In this document: positions 35,749 to 43,604 of the stretch, in pieces
Layout of the letters: each line of letters begins with the position of its first letter
Numbering within the stretch: position 1 is the first letter of the stretch
Assembly: GCF_900143695.1 (NCBI RefSeq)
Contig: NZ_FRFE01000012.1
Location: 110,345-174,344 of the forward strand
Source of the DNA: Desulfopila aestuarii DSM 18488
Lineage (GTDB): Bacteria; Desulfobacterota; Desulfobulbia; Desulfobulbales; Desulfocapsaceae
Length of the DNA: 64,000 bases
Direction: 5' to 3'
Program-made: the position numbers and the translations under genes
The notes under the pieces: model-generated
Seen by the model: the letters and a program-made list of their open reading frames with translations, nothing else
What the model was told of the DNA's origin: nothing
Database searches by the model: none

Positions 35749-36816
35749 ATGAAGGTAGGAATAATCGGCTTGCCCCAGACGGGAAAAAAGACACTGTTTC
35801 AGGTCATCACCGGCACCGTTCTGCGTGAACAGAGTGGAGCCAAACCGATACCGGGCACTGCGGATATTCGTGATCAGCGATTTGATAAGCTGGTAACTAT
35901 GTACCACCCGAAAAAAGAGACCCGGGCCCGGCTGGAGCTGGTGCTGTTGCCGAAGATGGAAAAAGAAAACATCTCTCGTGGTGATATCTTTCGAGAGATA
36001 AATGATGTCGACACGCTGCTCCATGTAGTACGAGCCTTTGAAGACGAGGCCATCTACCATGAATCCGGCTCGGTCGACCCGATCAGGGACATGGAGATGG
36101 TCAATTCAGAGCTGTTGATGCATGACCAGATCTTTGTGGAAAAGCGGATCGAGCGGCTGGAGACGGCGATCAAGAAAATCAAGGACGACAAGCAGATCAA
36201 AGAACTGGAGCTGATCAAACGGATGCAGGAGCATCTCGAAAATGAACACCCCTTGCGACTCATGGAGTTCAACGAAGATGAGGAGCTGATGATCCGTAGC
36301 TACCCGCTTATCACCCGAAAGGAGCTGATTGTCGCCTTCAACGTTTCCGAAGAGCAGCTGGCCGACTCCTCATTGCTTGAAAAAGTGCAAACTGCCTGCG
36401 AAAAAGAGAAACTTGAAGCGATGCTGGTCTCCGCCCAGGTGGAATCAGAAATCGCCCAGCTCGACAGCGACGAGGAAAAAGCAGAGTTCATGCAGGACCT
36501 GGGTATTAAGGAGCCGGCAATCGAGGTCCTCACGCGCCTTTGCCTGAAAGCACTCGGCCGTATCTCCTTTTTCACAGTCGGCCCCGATGAGGTGCACCAG
36601 TGGCTGGTGCGCGTCAATTCACCCGCACCGGTGGCGGCGGGCGCCATCCACTCCGATCTGCAGCGCGGATTCATCCGGGCCGAAGTGTGTAAATATGATG
36701 AACTGATCGAATATGGCAGCGAGGCCGAGCTGAAAAAGCTGGGTAAATTCTACCTGCAGGGCAAAGATTATATCGTGGTCGACGGAGATATCTTGAATAT
36801 CCGGTTCAAGGTATAA
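35749..36816 (+). CDS. Divergent YchF-like GTPase/ATPase
   Basis: A 355-residue protein with YchF layout: an N-terminal G domain, a central helical hairpin (MHDQIFVEKRIERLETAIKK), and a C-terminal TGS-like domain (ISFFTVGPDEVHQWLV, AGAIHSDLQRGFIRAEV). It departs from YchF at key sites. The P-loop reads GLPQTGKKTL, with Lys where Ser normally binds magnesium, and the usual DxxG (DIAGLV) is replaced by LVLLPKME. It may therefore bind nucleotide weakly or be regulatory. The downstream YchF-specific AxN motif appears as VAFNVSE. GAGGTCATT precedes the ATG. It is likely a paralogue of a housekeeping YchF that is not in this window. Confidence 0.82.
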   Translation: MKVGIIGLPQTGKKTLFQVITGTVLREQSGAKPIPGTADIRDQRFDKLVTMYHPKKETRARLELVLLPKMEKENISRGDIFREINDVDTLLHVVRAFEDEAIYHESGSVDPIRDMEMVNSELLMHDQIFVEKRIERLETAIKKIKDDKQIKELELIKRMQEHLENEHPLRLMEFNEDEELMIRSYPLITRKELIVAFNVSEEQLADSSLLEKVQTACEKEKLEAMLVSAQVESEIAQLDSDEEKAEFMQDLGIKEPAIEVLTRLCLKALGRISFFTVGPDEVHQWLVRVNSPAPVAAGAIHSDLQRGFIRAEVCKYDELIEYGSEAELKKLGKFYLQGKDYIVVDGDILNIRFKV

Positions 36817-36848
36817 TCAACAGCCCTTCCTATAAAGAGTTCCCTTAA

Positions 36849-36880
36849 GACGAATGGGGCGGAAATCTGCCCCATTCGTC
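36849..36880. terminator. Terminator hairpin between ychF-like gene and htpX
   Basis: GACGAATGGGGC (36849-36860) pairs perfectly with GCCCCATTCGTC (36869-36880), a 12-bp stem with an eight-base loop, followed on the plus strand by AATTCATTATT. It separates two convergent genes and probably serves the plus-strand one, perhaps both. Confidence 0.75.
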
Positions 36881-36886
36881 AATTCA

Positions 36887-37753
36887 TTATTCCATGTTCT
36901 GCAACGCTGAGATTCGCAACTCAAGCGGCGGGTGGCTGCGCAGTAAATCTGCCAGACCGCCCTGACGCGGCCGAATGCCAAAAGCCGCCATCTGCTCAGG
37001 CAGATGGGACGGTTCGTGGCTCAGCTGTAATCGTCGTAAAGCGTTTACCATCTTCTCTTTACCAACCAGATAGGCCGCCCCGCGATCGGCCACATATTCG
37101 CGACGCCGCGAGAACCACATGACTATGATCGAGGCAAAAAGACCAAACACCAGCTCAAGGACAATAGTCACCGCCATATAGCCGAAAAAGCCCAAGCCTC
37201 CGCCTTCCTCATCGCTTGACAGGAAATTATTGATAACATTTGCCGCCATCCTCGACAGGAAAATGACAAAGGTGTTCAGCACGCCCTGGATAAGCGACAT
37301 GGTAACCATATCGCCGCAGGCGACGTGGGTGATTTCATGGGCCAGAACGGCCTCGACTTCGTCCCGCGCCATATTCTGCAACAGCCCGGTCGATACCGCT
37401 ACCAGGGCATCATCCTTTTTCATGCCGGTGGCGAAGGCGTTCATGTCGGGAGAATCGTAGATCGCCACTTCCGGCATACCGATCTCCGCCTCTTTCGCCA
37501 TCCGGGCAACCGTGTCATACAGCCACTGCTCGGTGGGGTTGGACGGCTGGGTAATAACGACGGCGCCTGTGGATTTTTTAGCGATCCATTTCGACATGGC
37601 CAGCGAGATAAACGAACCGCCCATACCGAAAATGGCGGCCATTACCAGAAGACCCGAAGTAGATCGGGAATCGACCCCCAAGACACTCATTACAATCCCG
37701 AGCAGCACCAGAATAGCTAGGTTTGTTGCCAAATAGAGACCTATTCGTAACAC
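36887..37753 (-). CDS. htpX: Membrane zinc protease HtpX
   Basis: A 288-residue inner-membrane metalloprotease of family M48. Two N-terminal hydrophobic segments are followed by [13 protein letters not shown] (zinc HExxH), two more membrane segments ([35 protein letters not shown]) and [13 protein letters not shown], which supplies the third zinc ligand Glu. It degrades misfolded membrane proteins with FtsH. The GTG start is well supported by AAGGAGGAAAAA. The length and motifs match the family. Confidence 0.95.
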   Translation of the reverse strand: MLRIGLYLATNLAILVLLGIVMSVLGVDSRSTSGLLVMAAIFGMGGSFISLAMSKWIAKKSTGAVVITQPSNPTEQWLYDTVARMAKEAEIGMPEVAIYDSPDMNAFATGMKKDDALVAVSTGLLQNMARDEVEAVLAHEITHVACGDMVTMSLIQGVLNTFVIFLSRMAANVINNFLSSDEEGGGLGFFGYMAVTIVLELVFGLFASIIVMWFSRRREYVADRGAAYLVGKEKMVNALRRLQLSHEPSHLPEQMAAFGIRPRQGGLADLLRSHPPLELRISALQNME

Positions 37754-38233
37754 TTTTTCCTCCTTTTTATCGAAAATCGAGATTTACTGCACCTGCCAGA
37801 CATCAGACTGTGCAGCGTTTATATTTTTCTTTTGTCAGAATAACCATTCCGGTTCTGACGACAAGAGATAACGACAGAATATCGTAGATTACCATGCCGA
37901 TTATGCTCTTTTGCACCGAGGTATCCAAGAACAGTACACGGCTTTCCTCTTAACTCACTCCTTCCTGACGGCAGACCTGAAGTGCTCCTCCAGGAGTTTT
38001 CATTCGTGTTACGCCAGCCGGCTCCATTTTACGACTCGCCTCTTCACCACAGTATGGACCGGGTGAACTGCAGTTATTCTTTGCCTCAAGATATCGGTCT
38101 AACCGGTTCATGATCTTTTTTTACTCAATTGCACGAACAGGGTTCACCATGCACCAATGATCTGGTACTGTTATCAATATGAGAAAATGTTTTGCAAAAC
38201 TGTATCCTGCAGCGAGGGAAGAACAACTCACCC
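37754..38233. other. Intergenic region between htpX and the GGDEF gene
   Basis: About 480 bases between divergent genes. I see no open frame with coding character, no RNA family and no strong hairpin. Promoters for both neighbours are expected here but not assignable. Confidence 0.4.
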
Positions 38234-39586
38234 ATGGAAATGAAATTTCTGTTCAGCCAAAAATATCTTCCCCATTTCTTTGCAGTCATCACGCTCTGCG
38301 CCCTGCTCATTGTCTCTGAGTATTTCTTTCATCTGAACGTCCAACACCAGCATGGATTGCAGCATAGTGAAGTCTTCAACCAGGCCGCCACAGTCCGGCT
38401 GAACATCGAGCGTGAGATCAACACCACGCTGAATCTTTCCACCGGGCTCGTTCTCTTTGTCTCCATTAACCCGACATTCACCGAAAGTGAGTTTGTGGGT
38501 ATTGCCAAAGAACTGCTCAATAAGGCGCCCAACCTGCGTAATATCGCCCTGGCCAAAGATAACGTTATCAACCATATCTACCCATTCGAGGGCAACGAAA
38601 AGGCACTTGGACTTCGATATATGGATCACCCGGAGCAAAAAGAGGCGGTGGTGCGAGCCATCAAGCTGAAAAACACCGTCATTGCCGGTCCGGTGAACCT
38701 CAAGCAGGGTGGTGAAGGCTTCATCAGTCGTATCCCGATTTTTCTTGCCGGATCGGAAGACAGTTACTGGGGGCTTGCCAGCATTGTTATCAACGTTGGC
38801 GATTTTTACAAAGCATGCGGCCTCTCCGAGCATGATGCCAGGGTCAGGTACGCCCTCCGCGGCAAAGACGGATTGGGAGAAAACGGCGCAGTATTTTTTG
38901 GCCAGGAATCGCTCTTCACCGATAAAGAGTCGATACAACTCCCTATCAGTCTTCCTGTCGGCAACTGGATTCTTGCAGCGAAACCAGCTGAACTGGCGGC
39001 AATGCCGCCACTGCTCCTGTTCCTGCGGGGATTCGGTATTGCCGTCTCATTTATTGTCAGCGGTCTGGTTTTTGCCCTGTTCAGTTCGTATCGGCGTATC
39101 CGCTATCTGGCCCTCCACGACCCCCTGACCGGTCTTGCCAACCGGCGACTCTTTTTCGAGCATGTAAAACAGGCGGTCTTTTCAGCCACCCGCAAACAAG
39201 GACGGTTTGCCATTGTCTATCTCGATCTTGACAATTTCAAACCCATCAACGACACCTACGGCCATAAACACGGCGACCATGTTTTAAAAGAAGTCGCACT
39301 ACGTATGACCGAAGGGTTGCGGCACTCCGACATTACTGCCAGGATCGGCGGCGATGAGTTCATTCTCCTGATGCAGGATACCGACAAAGCTGAAGATATC
39401 CCGAGTCTGGTTGAGAAAATCGCCCAACTGATCCGCCATCCGTTGACGCTGGACAATGGCGTCACCATCCAGATTCAGGCTAGTATCGGTGCCTCCATCT
39501 ACCCGGACGACGGCACCACCGCCGACGAACTCATTCGTTATGCCGACCGCAGAATGTATACAGCCAAAAGCAATAAACGAAAATAA
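38234..39586 (+). CDS. CHASE-type sensor diguanylate cyclase
   Basis: A 450-residue inner-membrane protein: a transmembrane helix (FFAVITLCALLIVSEYFF), a periplasmic CHASE-like sensor of about 200 residues (LRNIALAKDNVINHIYPFEGN, GLRYMDHPEQ), a second helix (GFGIAVSFIVSGLVFALF) and a C-terminal GGDEF domain. The signature HDPLTGLANRRLF opens the GGDEF domain and the active site is RIGGDEFILLM, intact. The product is predicted to make cyclic di-GMP in response to a periplasmic signal. The I-site RxxD is not obvious. The start is ATG 38234 or 38240; both have weak ribosome binding sites. Confidence 0.9.
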   Translation: MEMKFLFSQKYLPHFFAVITLCALLIVSEYFFHLNVQHQHGLQHSEVFNQAATVRLNIEREINTTLNLSTGLVLFVSINPTFTESEFVGIAKELLNKAPNLRNIALAKDNVINHIYPFEGNEKALGLRYMDHPEQKEAVVRAIKLKNTVIAGPVNLKQGGEGFISRIPIFLAGSEDSYWGLASIVINVGDFYKACGLSEHDARVRYALRGKDGLGENGAVFFGQESLFTDKESIQLPISLPVGNWILAAKPAELAAMPPLLLFLRGFGIAVSFIVSGLVFALFSSYRRIRYLALHDPLTGLANRRLFFEHVKQAVFSATRKQGRFAIVYLDLDNFKPINDTYGHKHGDHVLKEVALRMTEGLRHSDITARIGGDEFILLMQDTDKAEDIPSLVEKIAQLIRHPLTLDNGVTIQIQASIGASIYPDDGTTADELIRYADRRMYTAKSNKRK

Positions 39587-39832
39587 CGGCCAGCTACCCT
39601 GCCAGGCTTGCTACATTTTTGTCGTTGCGAGACATTATTGTCTAGTTCCTGCCATTCCCGACAAAGCGAACATCAAGGGCAGCCTCAAGCGAAAAAGAAC
39701 ACATGTAATTGTAAATACTAGACAATAACAATTCGACACACCATTAGTCTCCTTTGGCATATCAGTTGCTCTAGAGAAACCTATAGACCTTCCAGGCTGT
39801 TTCAACAGATTGATGCAACAAAGGAGAAAACC

Positions 39833-40054
39833 ATGGCCAAAAAGAATGTTGAGGAACTGCTTATCGCCGGCGGAAAAAGCCAGCCCCTGCGCACCAAATA
39901 CGATGCTCTGAAAAGTATGGACGATTTTGTTGCCTCGGCTGTAACCGACGGCTACGATTTCACTGCCGATGAGTTGAAAGAAGTACTCCGCGAGTCCGGT
40001 GATTCATTTGATTCGTTTGGCAATCCGCCAAAACGTATGATCTGGTGGTTTTAA
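39833..40054 (+). CDS. Orphan Nif11-family small protein
   Basis: A 73-residue protein whose first 55 residues match the Nif11 domain layout (NVEELLIAGGKSQPLRTKY, then SMDDFVASAVTDGYDFTADELKEVL). Nif11 domains serve as leader peptides in some RiPP precursors, or occur as small proteins of unknown function in nitrogen-fixing and other bacteria. Here there is no double-Gly cleavage site. The tail is short and unusual, ending PPKRMIWWF. No lanthipeptide, YcaO or radical SAM modifying enzyme is close by. AAAGGAGAAAACC precedes the ATG and a good terminator follows, so it is a single-gene unit. Confidence 0.78.
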   Translation: MAKKNVEELLIAGGKSQPLRTKYDALKSMDDFVASAVTDGYDFTADELKEVLRESGDSFDSFGNPPKRMIWWF

Positions 40055-40096
40055 CCCGAATTTCTCAAGAAATCGGGGGTAGGCGGAAGAAAAATT

Positions 40097-40131
40097 CGAC
40101 GGGTTGCCATTGAGGTCAACCCGTCGTTTTC
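40097..40131 (+). terminator. Intrinsic terminator after the Nif11-family gene
   Basis: CGACGGGTTG (40097-40106) pairs perfectly with CAACCCGTCG (40117-40126), followed by TTTTCTC. This is a clear rho-independent terminator for the small Nif11-type gene. Confidence 0.88.
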
Positions 40132-40149
40132 TCTTCTGAAAAGTCGAGG

Positions 40150-40317
40150 CTAGTCTTCGATATCATAATCTGCTTTACCACAGATCGAGCACCTGAGGGT
40201 TTGGTCTTCCCTGTCAAAGATGTACTCCCACTTCTTTTGTTCAATCATCTCTTTTTCTTCCACACCACAGTGGATACAGACCCACCTGTCACCTTTTTCC
40301 GTCTCAAATAAATGCAT
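40150..40317 (-). CDS. 55-residue zinc-ribbon protein
   Basis: A small protein reading MHLFETEKGDRWVCIHCGVE and ending DQTLRCSICGKADYDIED. Two CxxC pairs (CIHC and CSIC), 29 residues apart, form a zinc-ribbon or rubredoxin-like knuckle pattern. The ATG at 40317 has GGAAGGGAC directly upstream. I do not recognise a named family. It lies downstream of the signalling operon, about 80 bases after the histidine-kinase-like gene on the same strand, and could be its last gene. Confidence 0.72.
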   Translation of the reverse strand: MHLFETEKGDRWVCIHCGVEEKEMIEQKKWEYIFDREDQTLRCSICGKADYDIED

Positions 40318-40396
40318 GTCCCTTCCTGTCTGTCAGATATTGTCAAGTAACCCGTAATAACCCGAGGCAGCCGGACAATCCGTCGAGTCTTTTCGT

Positions 40397-41035
40397 TTAC
40401 ACTGCCGGCAGAGTCAGTAGTACCGCATCCTCATCGACCACGCAACGACCTTGCAACGCTTCAAGCAGAACCCGCTCTTCTTTCCCGGGGAACACCCCCA
40501 AACTCGAAAGGTCACTCGTATGCACCGCGAAACGGATGACAAGACCCTCATCACTCACATGCGAGGTTATGGTTACAGCCGTGCCGGCAATCGCAACAGT
40601 ATAGAGGTGGACCAAAATCTGATAACACAATGCCTCAAGCTGAAACAAACCAAGTTCCACCTGATGATCAGGATCACTCTGAACCATCACGGTCATACTG
40701 CGCATGGCCGCCTTACGGGTGGTGAGATCGGCCATCAACTGCAGGATATCACTGACCGCGGCCCTGGCCACCGGCGCATCGCCGCTGTGGGCGAAACGAT
40801 TCAGGTTCTTGATGATGGTGTTGGACCTTGTTACCTGCTGAGCGACCTTGGCAGCGGCCTTCTGTACCCGTTCTGCCGGCACCCCGGAATCCCCTGACAT
40901 AAGTGCCAGGTCATCGAGTAAACCGGCATTCTCGTTAATAATCGCCAGGGTATTTTTCAGATCATGGGATACCATGGCAGAAATCGCCCCAAAGACCTGA
41001 AGACAAAGCCCATCCACACTTTCTATATTCCGCAT
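40397..41035 (-). CDS. Histidine-kinase-like phosphotransfer protein without ATP site
   Basis: A 212-residue protein with a HisKA-like dimerisation segment containing MVSHDLKNTLAIINENAGLLDDL (His in the phospho-acceptor position). The remaining 120 residues occupy the place of a HATPase domain but lack the N, G1 and G2 boxes. The overall layout resembles ChpT-type histidine phosphotransferases, which accept phosphate from receivers rather than from ATP. No membrane segments are present. It lies 96 bases after a single-domain receiver gene at the end of the signalling operon, so it may link receivers in a relay. Confidence 0.7.
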   Translation of the reverse strand: MRNIESVDGLCLQVFGAISAMVSHDLKNTLAIINENAGLLDDLALMSGDSGVPAERVQKAAAKVAQQVTRSNTIIKNLNRFAHSGDAPVARAAVSDILQLMADLTTRKAAMRSMTVMVQSDPDHQVELGLFQLEALCYQILVHLYTVAIAGTAVTITSHVSDEGLVIRFAVHTSDLSSLGVFPGKEERVLLEALQGRCVVDEDAVLLTLPAV

Positions 41036-41131
41036 ATCCTACACCTAGCTGCTTTCTCCGGAATATCCGGCCCACTGGCAGCCCCTTAGAGGGAGATCGC
41101 CCGACACCCCGGGACATTATTCATGCAAGCG

Positions 41132-41524
41132 TTACGCCTTTGAATCTCCACAGGCGCTTTTTACGATTGCTATCAGCCGATTCAGATCCACCGGTTTCAT
41201 TATATAATCAAAAGCGCCCAGCTCCATCCCCTCCCGGCCCGCCTCAAACGAGCCGTGGCCGGTGAGAATGACCACCTTCAGGTGAGGATAGCTCTCACGC
41301 AACTTCGCCAACACCTCAAGACCGTCCAAGTCCGGCATTTTCAGATCGAGCAGCAAAATATCCGGCACCTCTTCATCAATCGCTGCCAGCGCATCTATTC
41401 CCGAATTGACCATTCTGGCCTGAAACTTCCGCAGTTGCAGCCGGGTAACCAGGGTTGAAGCAAACTCCACCTCATCATCGGCAACCAAGATGCGTATCCC
41501 TTTATCTTTCTCGTTATTCTCCAT
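41132..41524 (-). CDS. Single-domain response regulator
   Basis: A 130-residue receiver with nothing else attached: acidic pair in VADDE, phosphoacceptor in LLLDLKMPDLDG, Thr in ILTGHGS, Lys in IMKPVDL. Its start lies 11 bases inside the end of the histidine kinase gene upstream, which makes it the obvious partner of that kinase. With no output domain it probably acts as a phosphate shuttle, for example to the ATP-site-less protein encoded next. Confidence 0.88.
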   Translation of the reverse strand: MENNEKDKGIRILVADDEVEFASTLVTRLQLRKFQARMVNSGIDALAAIDEEVPDILLLDLKMPDLDGLEVLAKLRESYPHLKVVILTGHGSFEAGREGMELGAFDYIMKPVDLNRLIAIVKSACGDSKA

Positions 41525-43238
41525 GCTCTTCTCTGTGTACCGGTATTGTAATTGTAAAGGCCGTCCCCTGACCAACCACCGACCTGACGGTGATGTCGCC
41601 GCCCAGTTTTTTGATCAACCCGTAGCAAATGGAAAGTCCAAGCCCAGTCCCTTTGCCGGTCTCTTTGGTTGTGTAGAACGGCTCAAAGATATGGGGAAGG
41701 ATCTGTTTGTCGATACCCGGCCCATTATCCTGGATAACAACCCTGACATCGCCTGCCACAGTATGGGTGGTTATGGAAATCACCCCGTCTTTGCCGATGG
41801 CATCGATGGCATTATTGATGATGTTCAAGAATATCTGCTGCAACTGCAACCGATCACTCACTGCCTCTGGCAAATCTGACTGCAGATGCAGCTCGAGTTT
41901 GATCCGGCTGTAGAGCATGGCATTGTCCAGAAACTGCAAGACTTCACCGATGATATCGTTTACCTGCAGTGGTTCTTCGGTCACGTCAGTTCTCCGGGCA
42001 AAACCGAGCAACCGGTGAGTGATGGCCTTGCACCTCTCCACACTCTTGGAAATCCCGCCCAGGTTATTTTTAACGGTGTCTTTATATTCAAAATCACTGG
42101 TCATCTCCAGCAGATCCTCGATCAATCCCGCCTTCTGGCTGATGATCGCCAGGGGGTTGTTAATCTCATGCCCGACACCTGCCGCCAGCCGGCCGATGGA
42201 GGCAAGCTTGTCGGTATGCTCGGCCTCTTTCAGCATTGCTATCTGCATTTCGTCGGTCTTTTTAATGAGGCCGGTCAGCATCTTCACCAGAGTATGGACC
42301 ACTATCAGACTCATCAAGATACAAGTGAAGATGATAAAAATAAACCTGGCCCGGAAATTCTTCCACTCGTCGTGATGAATATAGCGACGCTTCAGCAGTA
42401 CCAGAGACCAGGGTGTATTGTTTATGGTCCCGATGGCCTCGAAGGTGTCCTCCCCCCGATCCGAAAGTTTATGGTGAATTCCGACCTCAACCGGTGAGCC
42501 GAACTTTGCAAGCGTCTTGCCGTAATAGCCCGACGAGGTCTGAAGCACCCCGTTGCCATCCACAAGGAACAGGTCGTCGGTTGCGTTGGTCTTGATAGTA
42601 TCGATAAACTCCTGGAGAGTTGAAGCATCGATAGTTGCCCGTAACACCCAGAGTTGACGAGTCTTCGGGTCGAGGTTGCTGACGGCAATGGCGAAATGAG
42701 GGACCTTACGGTAGCCGGTATAGACACCGCTGATATAGACGCCTTTGTCGAACACCTCCTGCAGCCACTTCTCTTTTGAATAGTCAGCCCCCTGCAGGTT
42801 ATACGGCCCGTAATATGCCTGCTGGATACCGCTCTGGTCAATCACCCCGAGATCGGCAAAGAAGGCATACTGGTGCTGGATACGAATAAAGAGTTCCTCA
42901 AGATTATCATTTTCCGTCAATTCCATATAGCGGTCCCGACGGGCGGTAAACTGTACTACAGACTTTAGACTAGTGACCATATGCTCAATGGACTTTATTT
43001 TGCCATCTATCTTCCACTGCAATTCCTCCTGCTCGGAAATCTGGAAGAGCCTGTTATAGTTCTGATAGCCAAGCCAGCCGACCACCAGCACCGGAACGAT
43101 GGCAATCAGCAGCATGCTCGAATAGAGCACCATACTGAGCTGAGCGTAACTCCGCTGGCCGGAGTCGGCATCGACCGGATTTCTCACCGCATTCGGGGCA
43201 ATCCAGTCAAAAATTGTAAATGGATTCTTGGTATTCAT
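41514..43238 (-). CDS. Cache-domain membrane histidine kinase
   Basis: A 574-residue sensor kinase: N-terminal helix (MVLYSSMLLIAIVPVLVVGWLG), a double Cache-type periplasmic domain of about 270 residues (GVIDQSGIQQAYYGPYNL, VPHFAIAVSNLD), a second helix (FIFIIFTCILMSLIVVHTLV), a HisKA domain with VGHEINNPLAII and a HATPase domain with NIINNAIDAI, DNGPGID, FEPFYTTKE and GTGLGLSI. Extracellular Cache domains usually bind small organic molecules. It overlaps the NifX-like gene upstream (ATGA) and the receiver gene downstream, so all three are translationally coupled. Confidence 0.92.
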   Translation of the reverse strand: MNTKNPFTIFDWIAPNAVRNPVDADSGQRSYAQLSMVLYSSMLLIAIVPVLVVGWLGYQNYNRLFQISEQEELQWKIDGKIKSIEHMVTSLKSVVQFTARRDRYMELTENDNLEELFIRIQHQYAFFADLGVIDQSGIQQAYYGPYNLQGADYSKEKWLQEVFDKGVYISGVYTGYRKVPHFAIAVSNLDPKTRQLWVLRATIDASTLQEFIDTIKTNATDDLFLVDGNGVLQTSSGYYGKTLAKFGSPVEVGIHHKLSDRGEDTFEAIGTINNTPWSLVLLKRRYIHHDEWKNFRARFIFIIFTCILMSLIVVHTLVKMLTGLIKKTDEMQIAMLKEAEHTDKLASIGRLAAGVGHEINNPLAIISQKAGLIEDLLEMTSDFEYKDTVKNNLGGISKSVERCKAITHRLLGFARRTDVTEEPLQVNDIIGEVLQFLDNAMLYSRIKLELHLQSDLPEAVSDRLQLQQIFLNIINNAIDAIGKDGVISITTHTVAGDVRVVIQDNGPGIDKQILPHIFEPFYTTKETGKGTGLGLSICYGLIKKLGGDITVRSVVGQGTAFTITIPVHREEHGE

Positions 43239-43591
43239 AAGCTCAACGGCTCGTCACTGTTTTGCTGGAGAATCTCACCCTGCTGCAAGCGGCCGGAGAG
43301 CGCCTTTTCCAGCGCCATCTGCCACCCCCCGATAATACCGTCCAATACTTTCACTTTTTTCCAGACCAGGAAATTATAGTGTAGTTCCTCAATTCCGCCG
43401 CAGACCACATCGGTGATATGCTCCTCAACGATCATCTGGCAAAGCCCTTCGTCTGACGGCCGCTCCATGATAATGGTCTTCGGTTCTCCCACGACCTCAC
43501 CGTTTTCAAAACGGGCCATGAATATTTCCGTTGCCAGGTCAAACCGCGGAGCAACAAAATCGCCCTGAATGGGAATCAGCAATTTTCTCAC
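43235..43591 (-). CDS. NifX/NifB-C-like (dinitrogenase cofactor family) protein
   Basis: A 118-residue protein of the dinitrogenase iron-molybdenum cofactor biosynthesis fold (RNase H-like). It begins RKLLIPIQGDFVAPRFDLATE and contains VCGGIEELHYNFLVWKKVKVLDGIIG, as in NifX, NafY and NifB C-terminal domains. Those bind FeMo-co precursors or Fe-S clusters, but no nif genes are near. It starts with a GTG after AGGAGGGG and overlaps the histidine kinase gene by four bases. A role as small ligand-binding or metal-sensing subunit of the signalling system is inferred only from coupling. Confidence 0.75.
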   Translation of the reverse strand: MRKLLIPIQGDFVAPRFDLATEIFMARFENGEVVGEPKTIIMERPSDEGLCQMIVEEHITDVVCGGIEELHYNFLVWKKVKVLDGIIGGWQMALEKALSGRLQQGEILQQNSDEPLSL

Positions 43592-43604
43592 GCAAGCCCC
43601 CCTC

